Below are positions 1-13,103 of a DNA stretch of 13,337 nt, in pieces. Both the position numbers and the translations under genes were made by a program. Location: contig JAOXYB010038817.1 of NCBI GenBank assembly GCA_028565635.1, forward strand, positions 1-13,337, in the 5' to 3' direction. Source of the stretch: Phoronis ovalis. Its lineage: Eukaryota > Phoronida > Phoronidae. A model generated the notes under the pieces. The model ran no database searches and was not told the origin of the DNA. It saw only the letters and a program-made list of their open reading frames with translations. Position 1 is the first letter of the stretch, and each line of letters opens with the position of its first letter.

Positions 1-321
1 TTTTCTTCAAAGAAGTCAGTACCAAACTTAAGTAAAAATAACATTGTTGACGTCAATTTATCTTGAACTCCCCCCTCTCTCATGTCAACAATTGTCAAAC
101 TTCTTCAAACCCCCTCCCCCCCTATTTTGTTGACACAATTAATGGACGGCCCCTACAGCAATGCTCCAATGCATGTTCTTGGTTTGTTATTATCAAAGTG
201 ACTGTAATGGCATCTTCCGGACGTCTATACTGCTTTTCACTGATTTTTACCCATCCGACTTGTTTACACATGTAGATTTGTACTTTTTTAACTTCATAAT
301 AAAATGAACTAAGTATTGCAT
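1..321. other. Intergenic, C-rich tracts, no gene seen
   Basis: No coding signal is visible. The stretch has two C-rich runs (about 69-75 and 110-122) and an isolated full CRE-type palindrome, TGACGTCA, at 48-55. Nothing nearby looks like a transcription start for that site to serve. A 70-codon open frame at 63-275 is compositionally random and has no recognisable domain. Confidence 0.5.
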
Positions 322-1052
322 GGTCACCTGGCTAGAAAGTGTAGTTATAGTTTTAAATTAATAAGTATATGGTATACTATCCATATATACAGCCTCCTGT
401 GTAATGTATATATAAACAGATCCTGAAACACCGGGTCAGTCTTGGGCAATGCCCACCCTTCCAACTAATATTTGTGCTCCAAATATCAAGTACCTGCACT
501 CAATCCACACATCGATCTAATCATAAATCCTGTTTCTTCAACTTTCAACACAAAAATATTCACTTCTTCATTACACGGCACTAAATTATGATGACTTTCA
601 AGAAAGATTCCAAAAAATCACATTTTAACACATTCCTCTACATTGGAACCCGGACGTACATATACAAAGTGATTTTGAAATGGGTATGACTCCTGGTAAG
701 TCTTTTAGAGCACTGGTGTTCCGGCTTTTTTCCCCGAGGTTTGATTGGACGAAGTGTTTCGCATTTGGGTTCCAATGCAGATGAATGTGTTAAATGTGAT
801 TTTTTGAAATCGCTCTTGAAAGGCATCAGAATTTAGCGCCAGTTCATGAAAAACTCATTATATTTGGATTGGAAGTTGAAGCAACAGGACTTGCTATTTG
901 GAGCATAAATATTGGTTAGAAGAGGAGGCATTGCTCCAGACTGGCCAGGTGTTTCAGGACCTGTGTATATATAGATGACACAGGAGGCCGTATGGATAGT
1001 ATAATCCTATATTTATTTAAGAATATAAGTACACTTTCTCGCCAGGTGATCG
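322..1052. repeat. Long imperfect inverted repeat (foldback/MITE-like)
   Basis: The left arm at about 322-651 and the right arm at about 767-1052 are imperfect reverse complements around a loop of about 115 bases. Matching landmarks are the outer GTCACCTGG (323-331) with the CCAGGTGAT on the right (1042-1050), TCCTGAAACACC (421-432) with its reverse complement near 950, and the inner CATTGGAACCC (641-651) with GGGTTCCAATG (767-777). Read by eye, roughly four bases in five agree over much of the length. A block of about 36 bases near 494-528 is present only in the left arm. No transposase is present. This could be an old non-autonomous foldback element, or two copies of one dispersed repeat inserted tail to tail. 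The outer boundaries and any target-site duplication are unclear. Confidence 0.8.
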
Positions 1053-1900
1053 TGGCTGAATCAATAATTTCATTGTACGGGGAAGTTTTTAGTAAATTTG
1101 AAAGACGATAGTTTTTGAATAGGAAAGTGTTAGGACCAATACGTCAGATATTGGGCCTATTATTAGGACTACAATGATCAATACTAAATTCGTTAAATGT
1201 GTTTTTAAAAGTTACCTACAACTTTTTACCCCGATTCAAACATTAATAGTTCATTGCTGTTGCTCACTTTACTTTTCACTGCACCTAATTATAGTTATAC
1301 TAGCATTTTATCTTAGTGCTCACACTTATCGCTGTTAAAATCCTGAAACTATTGAGGGTTTATAGCTTTAATGCCAGACTTAATTTATAGTATTTTTAAT
1401 TTGATTTGGAAGAACTTGGACAAGACTTGATGAACAAAAGTATAGTCTATTAGAGTTTTCCATTACAGGTTACTAATCAGTATAGTAAGGTCATGAAGCT
1501 AGCACTAATTAAACAGCTACACGGCAATGTCGTGACAAGAAACGCTGTTAAAGTCACGTACTATGCCTGAAAATCTAAGTTTACCTGAAATTTTAGGAAA
1601 CTTGTTAAAACTTTCGTGGGCGCAGCCATCTTGGTCAGCTAGCACAACGCTCCTATTTATTCAGGAGAAACGACAATATATATAACGTGGTCGTCATGTT
1701 GATAATACCAGTGGTATCGTATAGTTTCTTATGTTGAAATTATTTTGATTTTGAAATATTCAAACATGATAGTGTACGACATTTAATATTTAATGCCGTT
1801 TTCTTAATTTTTATTCTTTCTAATTGTAAATATTCTCTTAGGTAATCCCCTATGATAGTATGAGAAAATACCGATAGATGTCGCTGCATAAATTGGCCTG
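1053..1900. other. Intergenic region upstream of RPS11
   Basis: AT-rich, with no convincing gene. A small hairpin lies at 1132-1158 (10-base arms with one mismatch, 7-base loop). A YY1-like GCCATCTTGG lies at 1626-1635. A short palindrome of the ATACCA/TGGTAT kind lies at about 1705-1717. The small minus-strand open frame at 1740-1946 overlaps the RPS11 promoter and has no recognisable content. Confidence 0.5.
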
Positions 1901-1944
1901 ATTTCACAAGGGCGAACCCCGAATCTTCCTTTCTCAGATCCATC
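1872..1944 (+). promoter_or_regulatory. RPS11 core promoter with 5'TOP-like start
   Basis: A pyrimidine run (TCTTCCTTTCTC, 1924-1935) sits 9 bases before the ATG. Ribosomal protein mRNAs typically begin at a C within such a 5' terminal oligopyrimidine tract and have very short leaders, so initiation at about 1925-1929 is inferred. A weak TATA-like CATAAATT lies at about 1887-1894, some 35 bases upstream. CGATAGATGTCGC at 1872-1884 resembles a reverse-oriented motif in front of the downstream gene (5745-5756). The start codon itself sits in ATGGCGGA, which resembles a YY1 core. The exact start site is not proven. Confidence 0.6.
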
Positions 1945-4427
<2,483 letters not shown>

Positions 4428-4475
4428 ATTGTCTGTCAAAAAGATGTAAAACAATAAAAAAATTAGAAACAAATT
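4428..4475 (+). terminator. RPS11 3' UTR and polyadenylation signal
   Basis: A canonical AATAAA lies at 4453-4458, 26 bases after the TAA. A short 3' UTR is normal for ribosomal protein genes. Cleavage is expected about 10-30 bases downstream, and GT-rich sequence (TTGTGAGTTTGTT) begins near 4475. Confidence 0.8.
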
Positions 4476-5740
4476 GTGAGTTTGTTCTAGTGACTTTATA
4501 CACATATAATCATAATTTCTATGGAACAATATACAAGTCCAGCTTTAACAACATTTAGAAAATAACGTAACAACTGTACTGAAACGTAAATTAAGGGGCC
4601 CACTTCTATTCATCTAACAATTCAGTGGGACAATGGCAGAACTCTTGTTGAGCATAATCCAACTTCTGGTTGTATTGCAATGATTTTAATATAACAAGAT
4701 CACTGAATGGTGATACAAAGGTTAAAAGTTGCATCCTTAACTCATTTTCTTCATGGCCTTTTGTTGCAAATTTTGTCGTCACATCAGTACCTCGTCAATT
4801 TGTATGCACTACTGCCATCAACTTCAATGTCGATAACACTGCTCATGGTTGCACTAGGACATTTTAATAGATGCCCCCCAGAACACTAGTTTGCTTGCAT
4901 ATATCAGTGGGAATGTGACAACAGTTTAGTACATAATTCTGAATCTGAAACTAGATGTCTACATTCACACAGCAATTGAGCTGGTAATATAAATGGATCC
5001 AAAAATTACATGTTTATATCTAACACCTATTTTTTCATCTGATGAATTTGTATTGTATTATTGAGGGGAGTAGGGGGTTGCCCCAGGGGACAATGCTCAC
5101 ACTTACAAATTGGCAATGCTTGTTGCTTGCTTTTAACAAGAAAAATTAACAATTAAAAAAAACAGGTTGCGGCAAGTTATAAAAATAGAAAGCAAAAAAA
5201 ATGCTTGCTGCTTGGACTTATGCTTGCGAAAAACTCTATAGCCCTCATTATTGTACCGACAGTAGTGTGATACAGATTGATCCAAATCAAGTCACCTCAT
5301 AAATTTATACTTTTGTCCTTGGCCGGCCTCCAATAATGAAGTCCCCTAGCAGCTTTTAATGACAACGACAAACATTTTATTCCACAACAAAATGTATAAT
5401 AATAATTTTAAACATTTAACCAGGTTACAAGTTTGATGCTATGGAAAGGAAGGAGCTAAAGTTGGATAACTTATAAAAGTGTTCTTCCCCCTCCTAATTA
5501 AATAACATAAGAAATTTTTCTATGCGTTAAGGCTATTTACAATTCACAGTTACATTTATGTACAATACTGGGTTATAACAACACAACTATATACCACAAG
5601 TGCCAGCTAACCAGAATTTTCCAAAAAATAATCCAAAGAAAATAAAAATATTTAAAACTATCAAAATGAAAAATTTAAAAATAAACCCTTTCACATCGGT
5701 ATTCGAAATAAATTATAATGTTATCACGATTTACTGAACA
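4476..5740. other. Intergenic region between RPS11 and JHY
   Basis: No gene is supported. It is AT-rich, with repeated TGCTTG-type words around 5115-5226 and A-rich runs at 5150-5170 and 5625-5690. The open frames of 60-65 codons near 4670-4889 overlap one another in different frames and show no protein family features. Confidence 0.55.
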
Positions 5741-5908
5741 GATACGCCATCTATCGAAAACAATTATGATGGCGGAGGGCAAGGTCATTGCCGTGGGAAC
5801 GTCATAATACTTGGAATTGTGGGATACATCTGCCATTTTGCTGGAGGATATTCAAAACGATAGGAGTTTTAATGTTCAACATGTTTTCTTTCGAAATTAT
5901 GATCGACC
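5741..5908 (+). promoter_or_regulatory. JHY promoter region with X-box
   Basis: ATTGCCGTGGGAAC at 5787-5800 fits the RFX X-box consensus (RYYNCC, 1-3 bases, RGNNAC), the classical cis element of ciliary genes, in front of a homologue of a ciliary gene. Upstream, CGCCATCTATCG (5745-5756) is the reverse complement of CGATAGATGGCG, nearly identical to a motif upstream of RPS11. A YY1-like ATGGCGG (5768-5774) and a GCCATTTTG (5832-5840) are also present. No TATA box is evident. The transcription start is not determinable from sequence alone. Confidence 0.5.
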
Positions 5909-6428
5909 ATGGCTAACTGTTACGGTAAGATTTGTTAAACAATGTGTTTTTTTATCTGAAGTTCAATAATTAACAGCAAAAGTATGTTAGTTGACTAGGG
6001 AATACTAACACAAATACAAATAAAATTAATTCTAGGACTATCTAGTTTTATTAGTCCCAGGTAGCAGTAAACCGAGAACTCGGGAGAAGACTAATTTGAG
6101 CAGTTGCCTATCCACTTGAATGAGCATTGTGATGAACATTTAATGATTTCAGAAGAACTGTTAATAGCTTTGAAGTACTTTTTTGTTTAAAGTTTCATTC
6201 AGTATACATTCAAGCTAAACGGCCATTTAATGATTTGTTCGTCTTTTATGATGCTGACTAAGTAATGTTCAAAAATCAAACCACATAAAGTTAGCATCAT
6301 TAATACTGTGTTTTCTTTTAGGTGGAAAAGCTACACAACTGCACTTCAACACCACAATCTTAGTTTTGCACCATGTAGAGGAAAAGCATATATGCCTTTT
6401 ATGCAATGCGTGCAAACACAAGCGGTAG
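5909..6428 (+). CDS. Possible upstream ORF in JHY leader (spliced)
   Basis: An ATG in a near-perfect Kozak context (ACCATGG, 5909) precedes a good donor (TACG|GTAAGA, intron from 5925). Joined to an acceptor ending at 6321 (TTTTCTTTTAG), the frame reads on through 6322-6428 to TAG, giving a 40-residue peptide that ends CLLCNACKHKR. It is in a different frame from the main JHY reading frame and overlaps its first ATG by 23 bases. It may be a translational brake on JHY, or may show that the true first coding exon differs from my model. No domain is recognised apart from the cysteine cluster. Confidence 0.35.
5925..6321 (+). other. Probable first intron of JHY (5' UTR)
   Basis: Donor ACG|GTAAGA and acceptor TTTTCTTTTAG are both strong. 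The exon following the acceptor has an in-frame TAG at 6361 in the JHY frame, so the main open frame cannot extend back across this junction. No other feature was found inside. Confidence 0.55.
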
Positions 6429-9400
6429 TAAAAATACCACTGCAAGCATTTTACCAAATTCAAGCAACACATCACCAAGAAAGTCTCAAGAATTTATAAA
6501 GGAATTAAAGTCACCCAGAAAAACAAAAGGTGGAAAAATCAAAGCCGAAAATCCAGCATTGTTATCATTATTAAAGGAAGATTCAGAAATTGAAGCAGTG
6601 ACATCTTCAAAGACTGAAATGGCACAACCAGTTCGAAAAGTTTATGTTGATTCGCCGGTTTTTAGTCGAGATGATGAACATGCTTATCAATTTGTCAACC
6701 CCAATGTTGATGATGATTTACAGGATTCAAGATATGAGAATAGAAATGACAAGATGAGATTTGTTTCTAGTGGCAATGAAGATATGGCTCCTGAAACTCA
6801 ATATGTATTACGAACATCCGGAAGACGACGACAAGAAAATGTCAGCAGTGATTTTAATCGAAACAGGCACCACCAACAAAATAGAAATAGGGATAGTTTA
6901 GAAAATGAAGAAGATGACTCACTGAAAGAAGAAGCATATCAAAGACAATTACAGAATAGAATTAAACAGGCAGCGGAGCATGATACGTTAAAATTAAAAT
7001 ACGATATTCCAAAACTTCCTTTACATGAGTCTTTGGATTCCTTGGAATTTGATGAACCTGTGAGCAGCAGAAGTAATAATGTTGCCGATTCTTTAGATGA
7101 GGACGGTAATTATTCTTCACAACTAAATGTTGATGAGTCGTTTGGCAGAGATAGTTTAGAGTGGAAAAATCCACCACCTAATCCTTTTAATGTCACAAAT
7201 CAAGATCAGAGTCCACGTTTGAAACGACATGGTCCGCAAAATGAACCAGATTGGTGTGACGATCATCCCAGTCGAAACCAAGAACCTGAGGAGCCTCAAG
7301 ATAATAACAGGACACAACAAGTTGTTGATCAACAACCACCTCTGGAAAATGAAAGGTACCAGGATATGAATAATTATGATAGGCAGAGAAACAACGGTAA
7401 TCAGGATTACCCTCCTGTAAATCACAGGAGTGAATCTTATGAGCGGCAGGTTGAATATGAAAGAGAGAAACAAAATATTCAAGTGGATAAAAATCCTCAA
7501 CAGACACCAAATGAGCAGTACGGGTATGATCAGGAGGATGTATCACAAAGTTATCAACCCCATCCTAATAGAAGCTATAATGAGCAAATGGTACTTCGAC
7601 AAAATTATCAACTGCAGCAACAATTTTCTAATGACTATTATCAAAATCAAGTAGCTATAAATCATCAACAACTTTTTCAACAATCAGCCCCTGAACAATA
7701 TATGAATCAGTCTGAGCAAGAGTCTGGTATGAATGAAATGCGGCATTCGAACCAACAGTATTATGGTGCACCAACTGGTAATTTTCCACAGCAGGTACCT
7801 CATACAAATTTTCAACAACAATCTTACCGCCAGCCTGAACAACAACATTTTCAACAACAACAATTACAACAGTATAATAATCAGTCCACACAAAATAATC
7901 TGAAACAAGCTTCTCCTCGACGACAGAAGTATTGTGAGGAACATGCCAATCAGGATATGCGGCCTGAAAAGGGAATTCGGTCCTTGAAAGCTGAAAGTCC
8001 CGCTACACAAAAGCCTAAAAAGGACTTTTTAGAATTTAATAAAAAGCTTATTCGTGGTGAAGTACCCAATAGAGGATATGGTGATAAATTTTTACACCGA
8101 AAGGAAGAACAAGTTTATTCTCCTGTGTCAGATAGTGGAAGGAAAACGAAAGTATTGCGGGCACCCTACCAAAATGAAATGAGAACCAAAGCTGCTTCTG
8201 CTGGAGATTTAAGTAGTCGGTTTCAAAAAATGCCTTCTGCTGAGGATGTTTGGAAACAGCGTTCAAAACAGCTATCCATCCATAAACAGCAAGCATCTGC
8301 TCAAAGTAGTCCATCAGGGAAAGGTCGACGGCGTGGTGGATTACAAAAATATAATAGTGACAGTAGGATTAATATGGGTGGTGTGAAACATAAACCTCAC
8401 CATATCGAACCTATGCCATGTCGACCTAATTTAACAGGTTCCGCTCCTGTTAATCAAGCACCAGAAAATTCATCTTATGTGCAGGAGGCATCTTATATGA
8501 ATGATAATGGTCAAAAAGTAACGGTGGATTTTAATTTGAAACTTATTACACCCCCTCCAAATCAGTACCAACCATTGGGCCCAATTCAGGGACAAGCTGC
8601 TGTAGGTGGTATACCTAACCATGCTAGACAATTAGGGCCCTCACAACAGCAACATTACATTAATAGTCAAGTGAATCAGCAACAAATGCAGCAACAGTCT
8701 CAGCCTCATTATAGGCAATATAATCATAGGGGAGAACCACATGGCCAACAAAAAAGTGATTACGGGAATTTTACAGAGTACCAAAATGGTGATTATAATT
8801 ACCAACAGCAACAAAACATTCAGTACAACCAGCCTCCTGATGCTGTACGAACATCTCACCATCAAACCATCCAACCTCAATATGGAAACAACTATAGGCA
8901 AGCATTTCCTGAGAACCAAGCCAATTATGGTCCACCCCTTGTGCAAAACAGAGGCAACTATGGTCCACCACCTGTACAAAATAGAGAACACCATCAACCC
9001 CCACTTGAAAACAATGGTGACCATCGACAAAAAGATTCCGGATATAGCTCAAATTATGATCAGTATCCCCGAGATAGGCAATATGGGGATCAGTATGCTG
9101 AACAATATAATGAGCAATATGAAGATGAACATTATGACGAATACCATGAAGATCAAGGTTACTATGATCAGCAATATACTGAGCAAGACTACAGGCAAGA
9201 GGTATGTTCATAAAGATTGTTCTCAATCATGCTTTAGTATTTTAGTAGACATTTTATTCATAAGTAGAAAAACATCTTGACTAAAATTTGGACCTTTTTA
9301 ATCACCTTTTTAAAAACGTTAAAAAGATTAAAGTATGTTCGGAATTTGAATTAAATAATAATAAATTCAAAAAAACACTTTATTTTAAAACCATAATTAT

Positions 9401-12400
9401 TTAATTCATTGCTATACCAATGACAACAGATTTCCCCAATAATCTGAATAATGGAACACTACACTTCAAATACTATTTTGATTCATGCTTTTGCAAGTGT
9501 AAAAATCATTTCACCTAATAAAAACAAATTTGACTAACATGTTGTATCTTAGTTAAAAGTCCAATTACCATGAGGACGTTTATTGATGTATAATTAATTT
9601 TCCAATATTTCCATGGTAGTCCAACTACTGCTGTCCATTTCATAGTTACATTATTTTATTTTCAAAAATCCATGTTACCAGCCCAGTTTTGTACCTGATT
9701 GTAATGTACTCTATGCTTTCTAATTAGGCATATTTTGTATAGCCTTATCTCAGAAATGATCATTAACTAAGCTGCTCGGTAACTAGCATTAGATATCAAA
9801 AATTAATTTTTGTAATAAGGGCCAATGATTTATTGATGCATTTCACTGAGAACCTTGTAAGCAATCAATTAACAAAATTGTTGCAGTGGAGTACACTGCT
9901 ATTGATTTTAAAAGCTACTTGGCATATGTTGCATCCTTGGATACAATTTGTGTGTAATTGAATTTTTGATGAAGCTCCAGATTCAGACAAGAATATGTGC
10001 TTTCAAAATTTATTTGACTAGGATTTTATAAAATTTATTGTTGTAATACTAGTGTTAATAATTGAATATTTAAATTAAGGCAGACTGGCACTTTTAGTAA
10101 TATGTTCTACATTTTATTAATATTGCTTGACAACATCAAATATATCTACTGGAAACAGTTGCCTTTTATTGTTTACTTTAAATATTTTGAGACTTTAAAA
10201 GGGCTTAGTAATAATGTGTACCTTGCGTACAGAGTCTATATTTACAGAAGCTGGTTTTAAGTACCTGTACACTTTGCGTGACAGTTTTATCATAAAATGC
10301 GCAACATTTTTTTAACCTTGTTAACACCATTAAATATTTTATCACAATAAATTTAATGTTTTTGACATTAGCTATAGTTTAAAAATGATAACATCATTTA
10401 TGCCAGCTGTTTTAAATTATTATTCTAAAATTCATAGAGAATTTCATTACAAATCTTTTTAAGCAGGCGATCATAAAATTGGGGCTTATATGGGATAAAT
10501 ATGCTGTTATTATTAAAAATAAGTAACCATATGATTTCATTAACTGACTTAAAAGCTGGTAGTCAATAAATCTTATTCAATAACACATGCATTTACCAAA
10601 CTTACTTGTTTCTCTGATGGGTGGGGGGGGGAGTTTTGCTCATGTTACACCTTAGGGTGGGGGTGTGCCATTTGGGGGTAAAATTTCTGGACCAACTCTA
10701 TACCAAAAATGTGGATATTTAGATCCTGAAATACACCAACAAATTTCAAAGCATACTTGAAATTTCAATTTTTTTTTTTGATGTTCAAAAAACTGTTATT
10801 ATTATTATCGTACACTATTTTCTGTGAAAAGTAGACCCAAAATATACCTTTCCAAAGATTCATGATTAAGATTTCAAAAATTATTTCCTGTATATACAGA
10901 AGGGGTGCAAAAGGAGCCCTAAAATGTACTAAATATTCGTCAAAAAAGAACCCCGAGTCAGCTCCAAACATTATGATACCCCCTGGGTCTCTGATGCTGC
11001 ACAAAGCTGGTATTAACTGCCTATTTTTGGCACAGGATCAATTTTGTATTGTTATTAAAAATTACTCAACTGTTAAGACATAATAATTAATGAAAGAAAA
11101 TCTTTAAAGTACCCAACCAAATAAAACAATTTCAATATTTATGTTTACACCTGATATAATTTCACTACAAATGTAATTAATATTCTCTCCCCATGAGGGT
11201 GTGCTCTACTTTGCATTGAATGTTTTATATGAATTAAAGGTTGCAGTCCCATTTGATTATTGGAAATATTTGTGTATTCGATATTTTTGCCTTGGATCCC
11301 CCTTAAGAAGCATAGTACAATCTAGTTATTATAAATTTGTTTTGATAAGAACTAGATTCTATGTCCTTTTAGCTACTAGTGTTTGCCTATAAATTGTATA
11401 GTTTTTTTACTGTCATACCCCTTTCTGAGTAAACAGGTTGTGAATGTTTTTTAATAATCACAGTATGTTTTTTGTGATATTTACAAGACTTTTGTGGAAA
11501 GCATAATTCTAATATTAAATTACAGGACCTGGTGTCTGGTAGCTGGCAGCATATCTTTCTTAAACTCTAACAAACTTTTGTTTTACCTTTCTTACCAAAT
11601 ATGTGAAAACAATCTAGTATTTGAAAAAAATGTAATTCTCTTCCAAGTTTTATTTCTACAAATGAAATTATTAGAAAGTAATACAGCTACACCTATTTAT
11701 TTGGTCATTGCAGCCTAATGAAAATGATGTGGCATATGAAAACAGTGCACCTGGACCTGTCCTTCCGTCACCACGCCAAAACCTTGAAACTTCACGAGAA
11801 TCGCCAAATTTCAGCTCATACAAAACAATCCCTCCAATTTCAAAACAGAACCAGAATAACGAGGAAGATGGAAGTTACATGATGCAGTATACAATACAAA
11901 AGGAAAAAGCCAATAGAAAACCAAATTATGAGAAATATACCCTGCATGATTACAGGAAATTAAAAAAAGAAATTAAATTGGGTGGATTAGGCCCTACGCT
12001 AGATGAGGAAACATGGAAAGAAAAGGTAACTGGAAAATGTGGATGCACTTTTTCTTGTAGACAGAAAAACATAGAGTTACTCATATTAATCTTTGTATAA
12101 ACTAAGTTGTAGTCCACCGGAAAATTTTTATATAAAATCTGTGATTGTATTAATCGGTATACAATATAACTGACTTATCTCGTAATTAAATATATCAATA
12201 CTGAGGTTTTCAATTATGTAACAAAAGTTGTTTTGCATGCCACAGCTGACATATACCTTTGAGAAGTAGTATACTGCATGCAAACAACTAAAACTGACAA
12301 AATTAATGACAAGTTCTGACAAATCTTATTCAAACATTATTACAGGCTGAAAAAAGACAGAGACAGTTGATGTATGCTAAGCAAGTGGCTGTTGAGAACA

Positions 12401-13103
12401 GACGTGGACAGGCTCAGGTGAAACCTCAGAAGTATCCCAAGTCAAAAGATGAAGATGACCTAATGAATAGGAGAAAAGTGGTAAGCAGTGAAAAAAATTA
12501 CTGTTTCGAATAGAGCCCTGGGCTTTTTCTTGGGCTTGTGAAAAAGCACTACTGCTACTGGACAGTGTTATTATTTCTCAACAATTTGTATTAATTAAGT
12601 GTGAAAATATCAAAATTTGAAAAATAAATACCAGCATACAAAAAAATTTAAGGTGACTTCTATTCATTAGGTAGGTAGGGGAGCTAGGATCCAAAAGTAG
12701 CTCCTTTTGCAGATGAGAGCAAAATTACTGAAATTTTGTCAACACAATGTTCCAGTACTTTTTTTATAACATTTACAAATGTTCGCTCTTTGTGCAACTA
12801 TAATATTTTTGTAATTATGCCTAGAATACGAACTAATTTGTATGTACAACTACATTAAAAATATTTGAGTACGCCTTTTGCCTTTCCTCTTTCTAGGCCA
12901 TTGAATATGCAAAATCTGTTCCAAAACCTAAAGTTGCTCCAAAATCTCACCAAATGTATGCTGGATCAACAACTCCGTCCCAACGACAAGAGGATATTGA
13001 TGTGATTGATCTGCAGCGGTTACAGGAAAGACACGAGAGAGATAAAGTTAGTGTCTCGGAACTAAGAACAAATATGGAGAGTGTTCTATCTACAGTGAGA
13101 TGA
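6406..13103 (+). CDS. JHY: JHY homologue (cilia-associated, C11orf63 family)
   Basis: Coding exons are 6406-9201, 11714-12025, 12346-12480 and 12897-13103, giving 1149 residues; all junctions are phase 0 and GT-AG. The C-terminus carries the family domain: YTLHDYRKLKKEIKLGGLGP (residues 1007-1026), then a basic helical stretch (AEKRQRQLMYAKQVAVENRR, 1037-1056) and IEYAKSVPKPK. In mouse, Jhy loss causes juvenile hydrocephalus with defective ependymal cilia; its biochemical role is poorly known. Residues 1-932 come from a single exon: an acidic and serine-rich first third (about 150-260), a Q/N-rich block (about 395-500), a basic middle part with RRR at 641-643, and a second Q/Y-rich block (about 745-932) with tandem NYGPPxVQNR units. 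No signal peptide or membrane segment is seen. The first ATG (6406) follows in-frame stops at 6361 and 6376. The start is less certain than the rest because the N-terminus is poorly conserved. An X-box lies upstream. Confidence 0.82.
8923..9021 (+). repeat. 33-base in-frame tandem repeat in JHY
   Basis: Two adjacent 33-base units (8923-8955 and 8956-8988) encode NYGPPLVQNRG and NYGPPPVQNRE (residues 840-861). A diverged third unit (8989-9021) encodes HHQPPLENNGD. The units differ mostly at synonymous positions, suggesting an old duplication kept in frame. The function is unknown; it lies within the low-complexity Q/Y-rich part of the protein. Confidence 0.8.
9202..11713 (+). other. JHY large intron
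   Basis: Donor CAAGAG|GTATGT and acceptor GGTCATTGCAG flank a 2.5-kb AT-rich intron. It contains an in-frame stop 9 bases after the donor (TAA, 9211-9213), an AATAAA at 9360-9365, a small AT hairpin at 9306-9326, a G-rich tract at 10619-10677, a T run near 10769-10779, an ATT microsatellite near 10797-10808 and the palindrome CTGTATATACAG at 10888-10899. No gene or transposon coding region was recognised. Confidence 0.85.
10619..10677 (+). repeat. G-rich low-complexity tract
   Basis: It contains G runs of 3 and 9 (10619-10631), 3 and 5 (10655-10663) and 5 (10673-10677), in a strongly AT-rich intron. The runs could support a G-quadruplex on the + strand, although the middle spacer is long. 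It may be simple-repeat expansion without function. Confidence 0.45.
12026..12345 (+). other. JHY intron between exons 11714-12025 and 12346-12480
   Basis: Donor AAAAG|GTAACT and acceptor CATTATTACAG are both acceptable, and the reading frame continues in phase 0. The join falls within the conserved C-terminal domain. No internal feature was seen. Confidence 0.85.
12481..12896 (+). other. Last JHY intron
   Basis: Donor AAAGTG|GTAAGC and a strong pyrimidine-rich acceptor (CCTTTCCTCTTTCTAG) preserve the phase-0 frame. A small perfect palindrome, AGCCCTGGGCT, lies at 12513-12523. Nothing else is recognised. Confidence 0.88.

Noticed and set aside
48-55. Full CRE palindrome TGACGTCA
   Set aside because: An 8-base site alone, about 1.9 kb from the nearest inferred start, is not enough to call a regulatory element.
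638-826. 62-codon minus-strand open frame
   Set aside because: It spans the loop and inner arms of the inverted repeat and has no protein family features.
7156-7546. Minus-strand open frames of 114 and 117 codons inside the large JHY exon
   Set aside because: They are antisense shadows of a long, codon-biased, CAA/AAT-rich exon. The translations are I/L/V/H-rich, as expected from complementing Q/N/D codons, and have no start context or domain.
8641-9280. Overlapping open frames of 129-179 codons on both strands at the end of the large exon
   Set aside because: They coincide with the Q/Y-rich part of JHY and are explained by its low stop-codon density in other frames. The JHY frame is the one that splices in phase to the conserved C-terminal exons.
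10723-10735. ATCCTGAAATACACC-like similarity to the inverted-repeat arm at 419-432
   Set aside because: The match is only about a dozen bases and does not extend, so it is likely chance.
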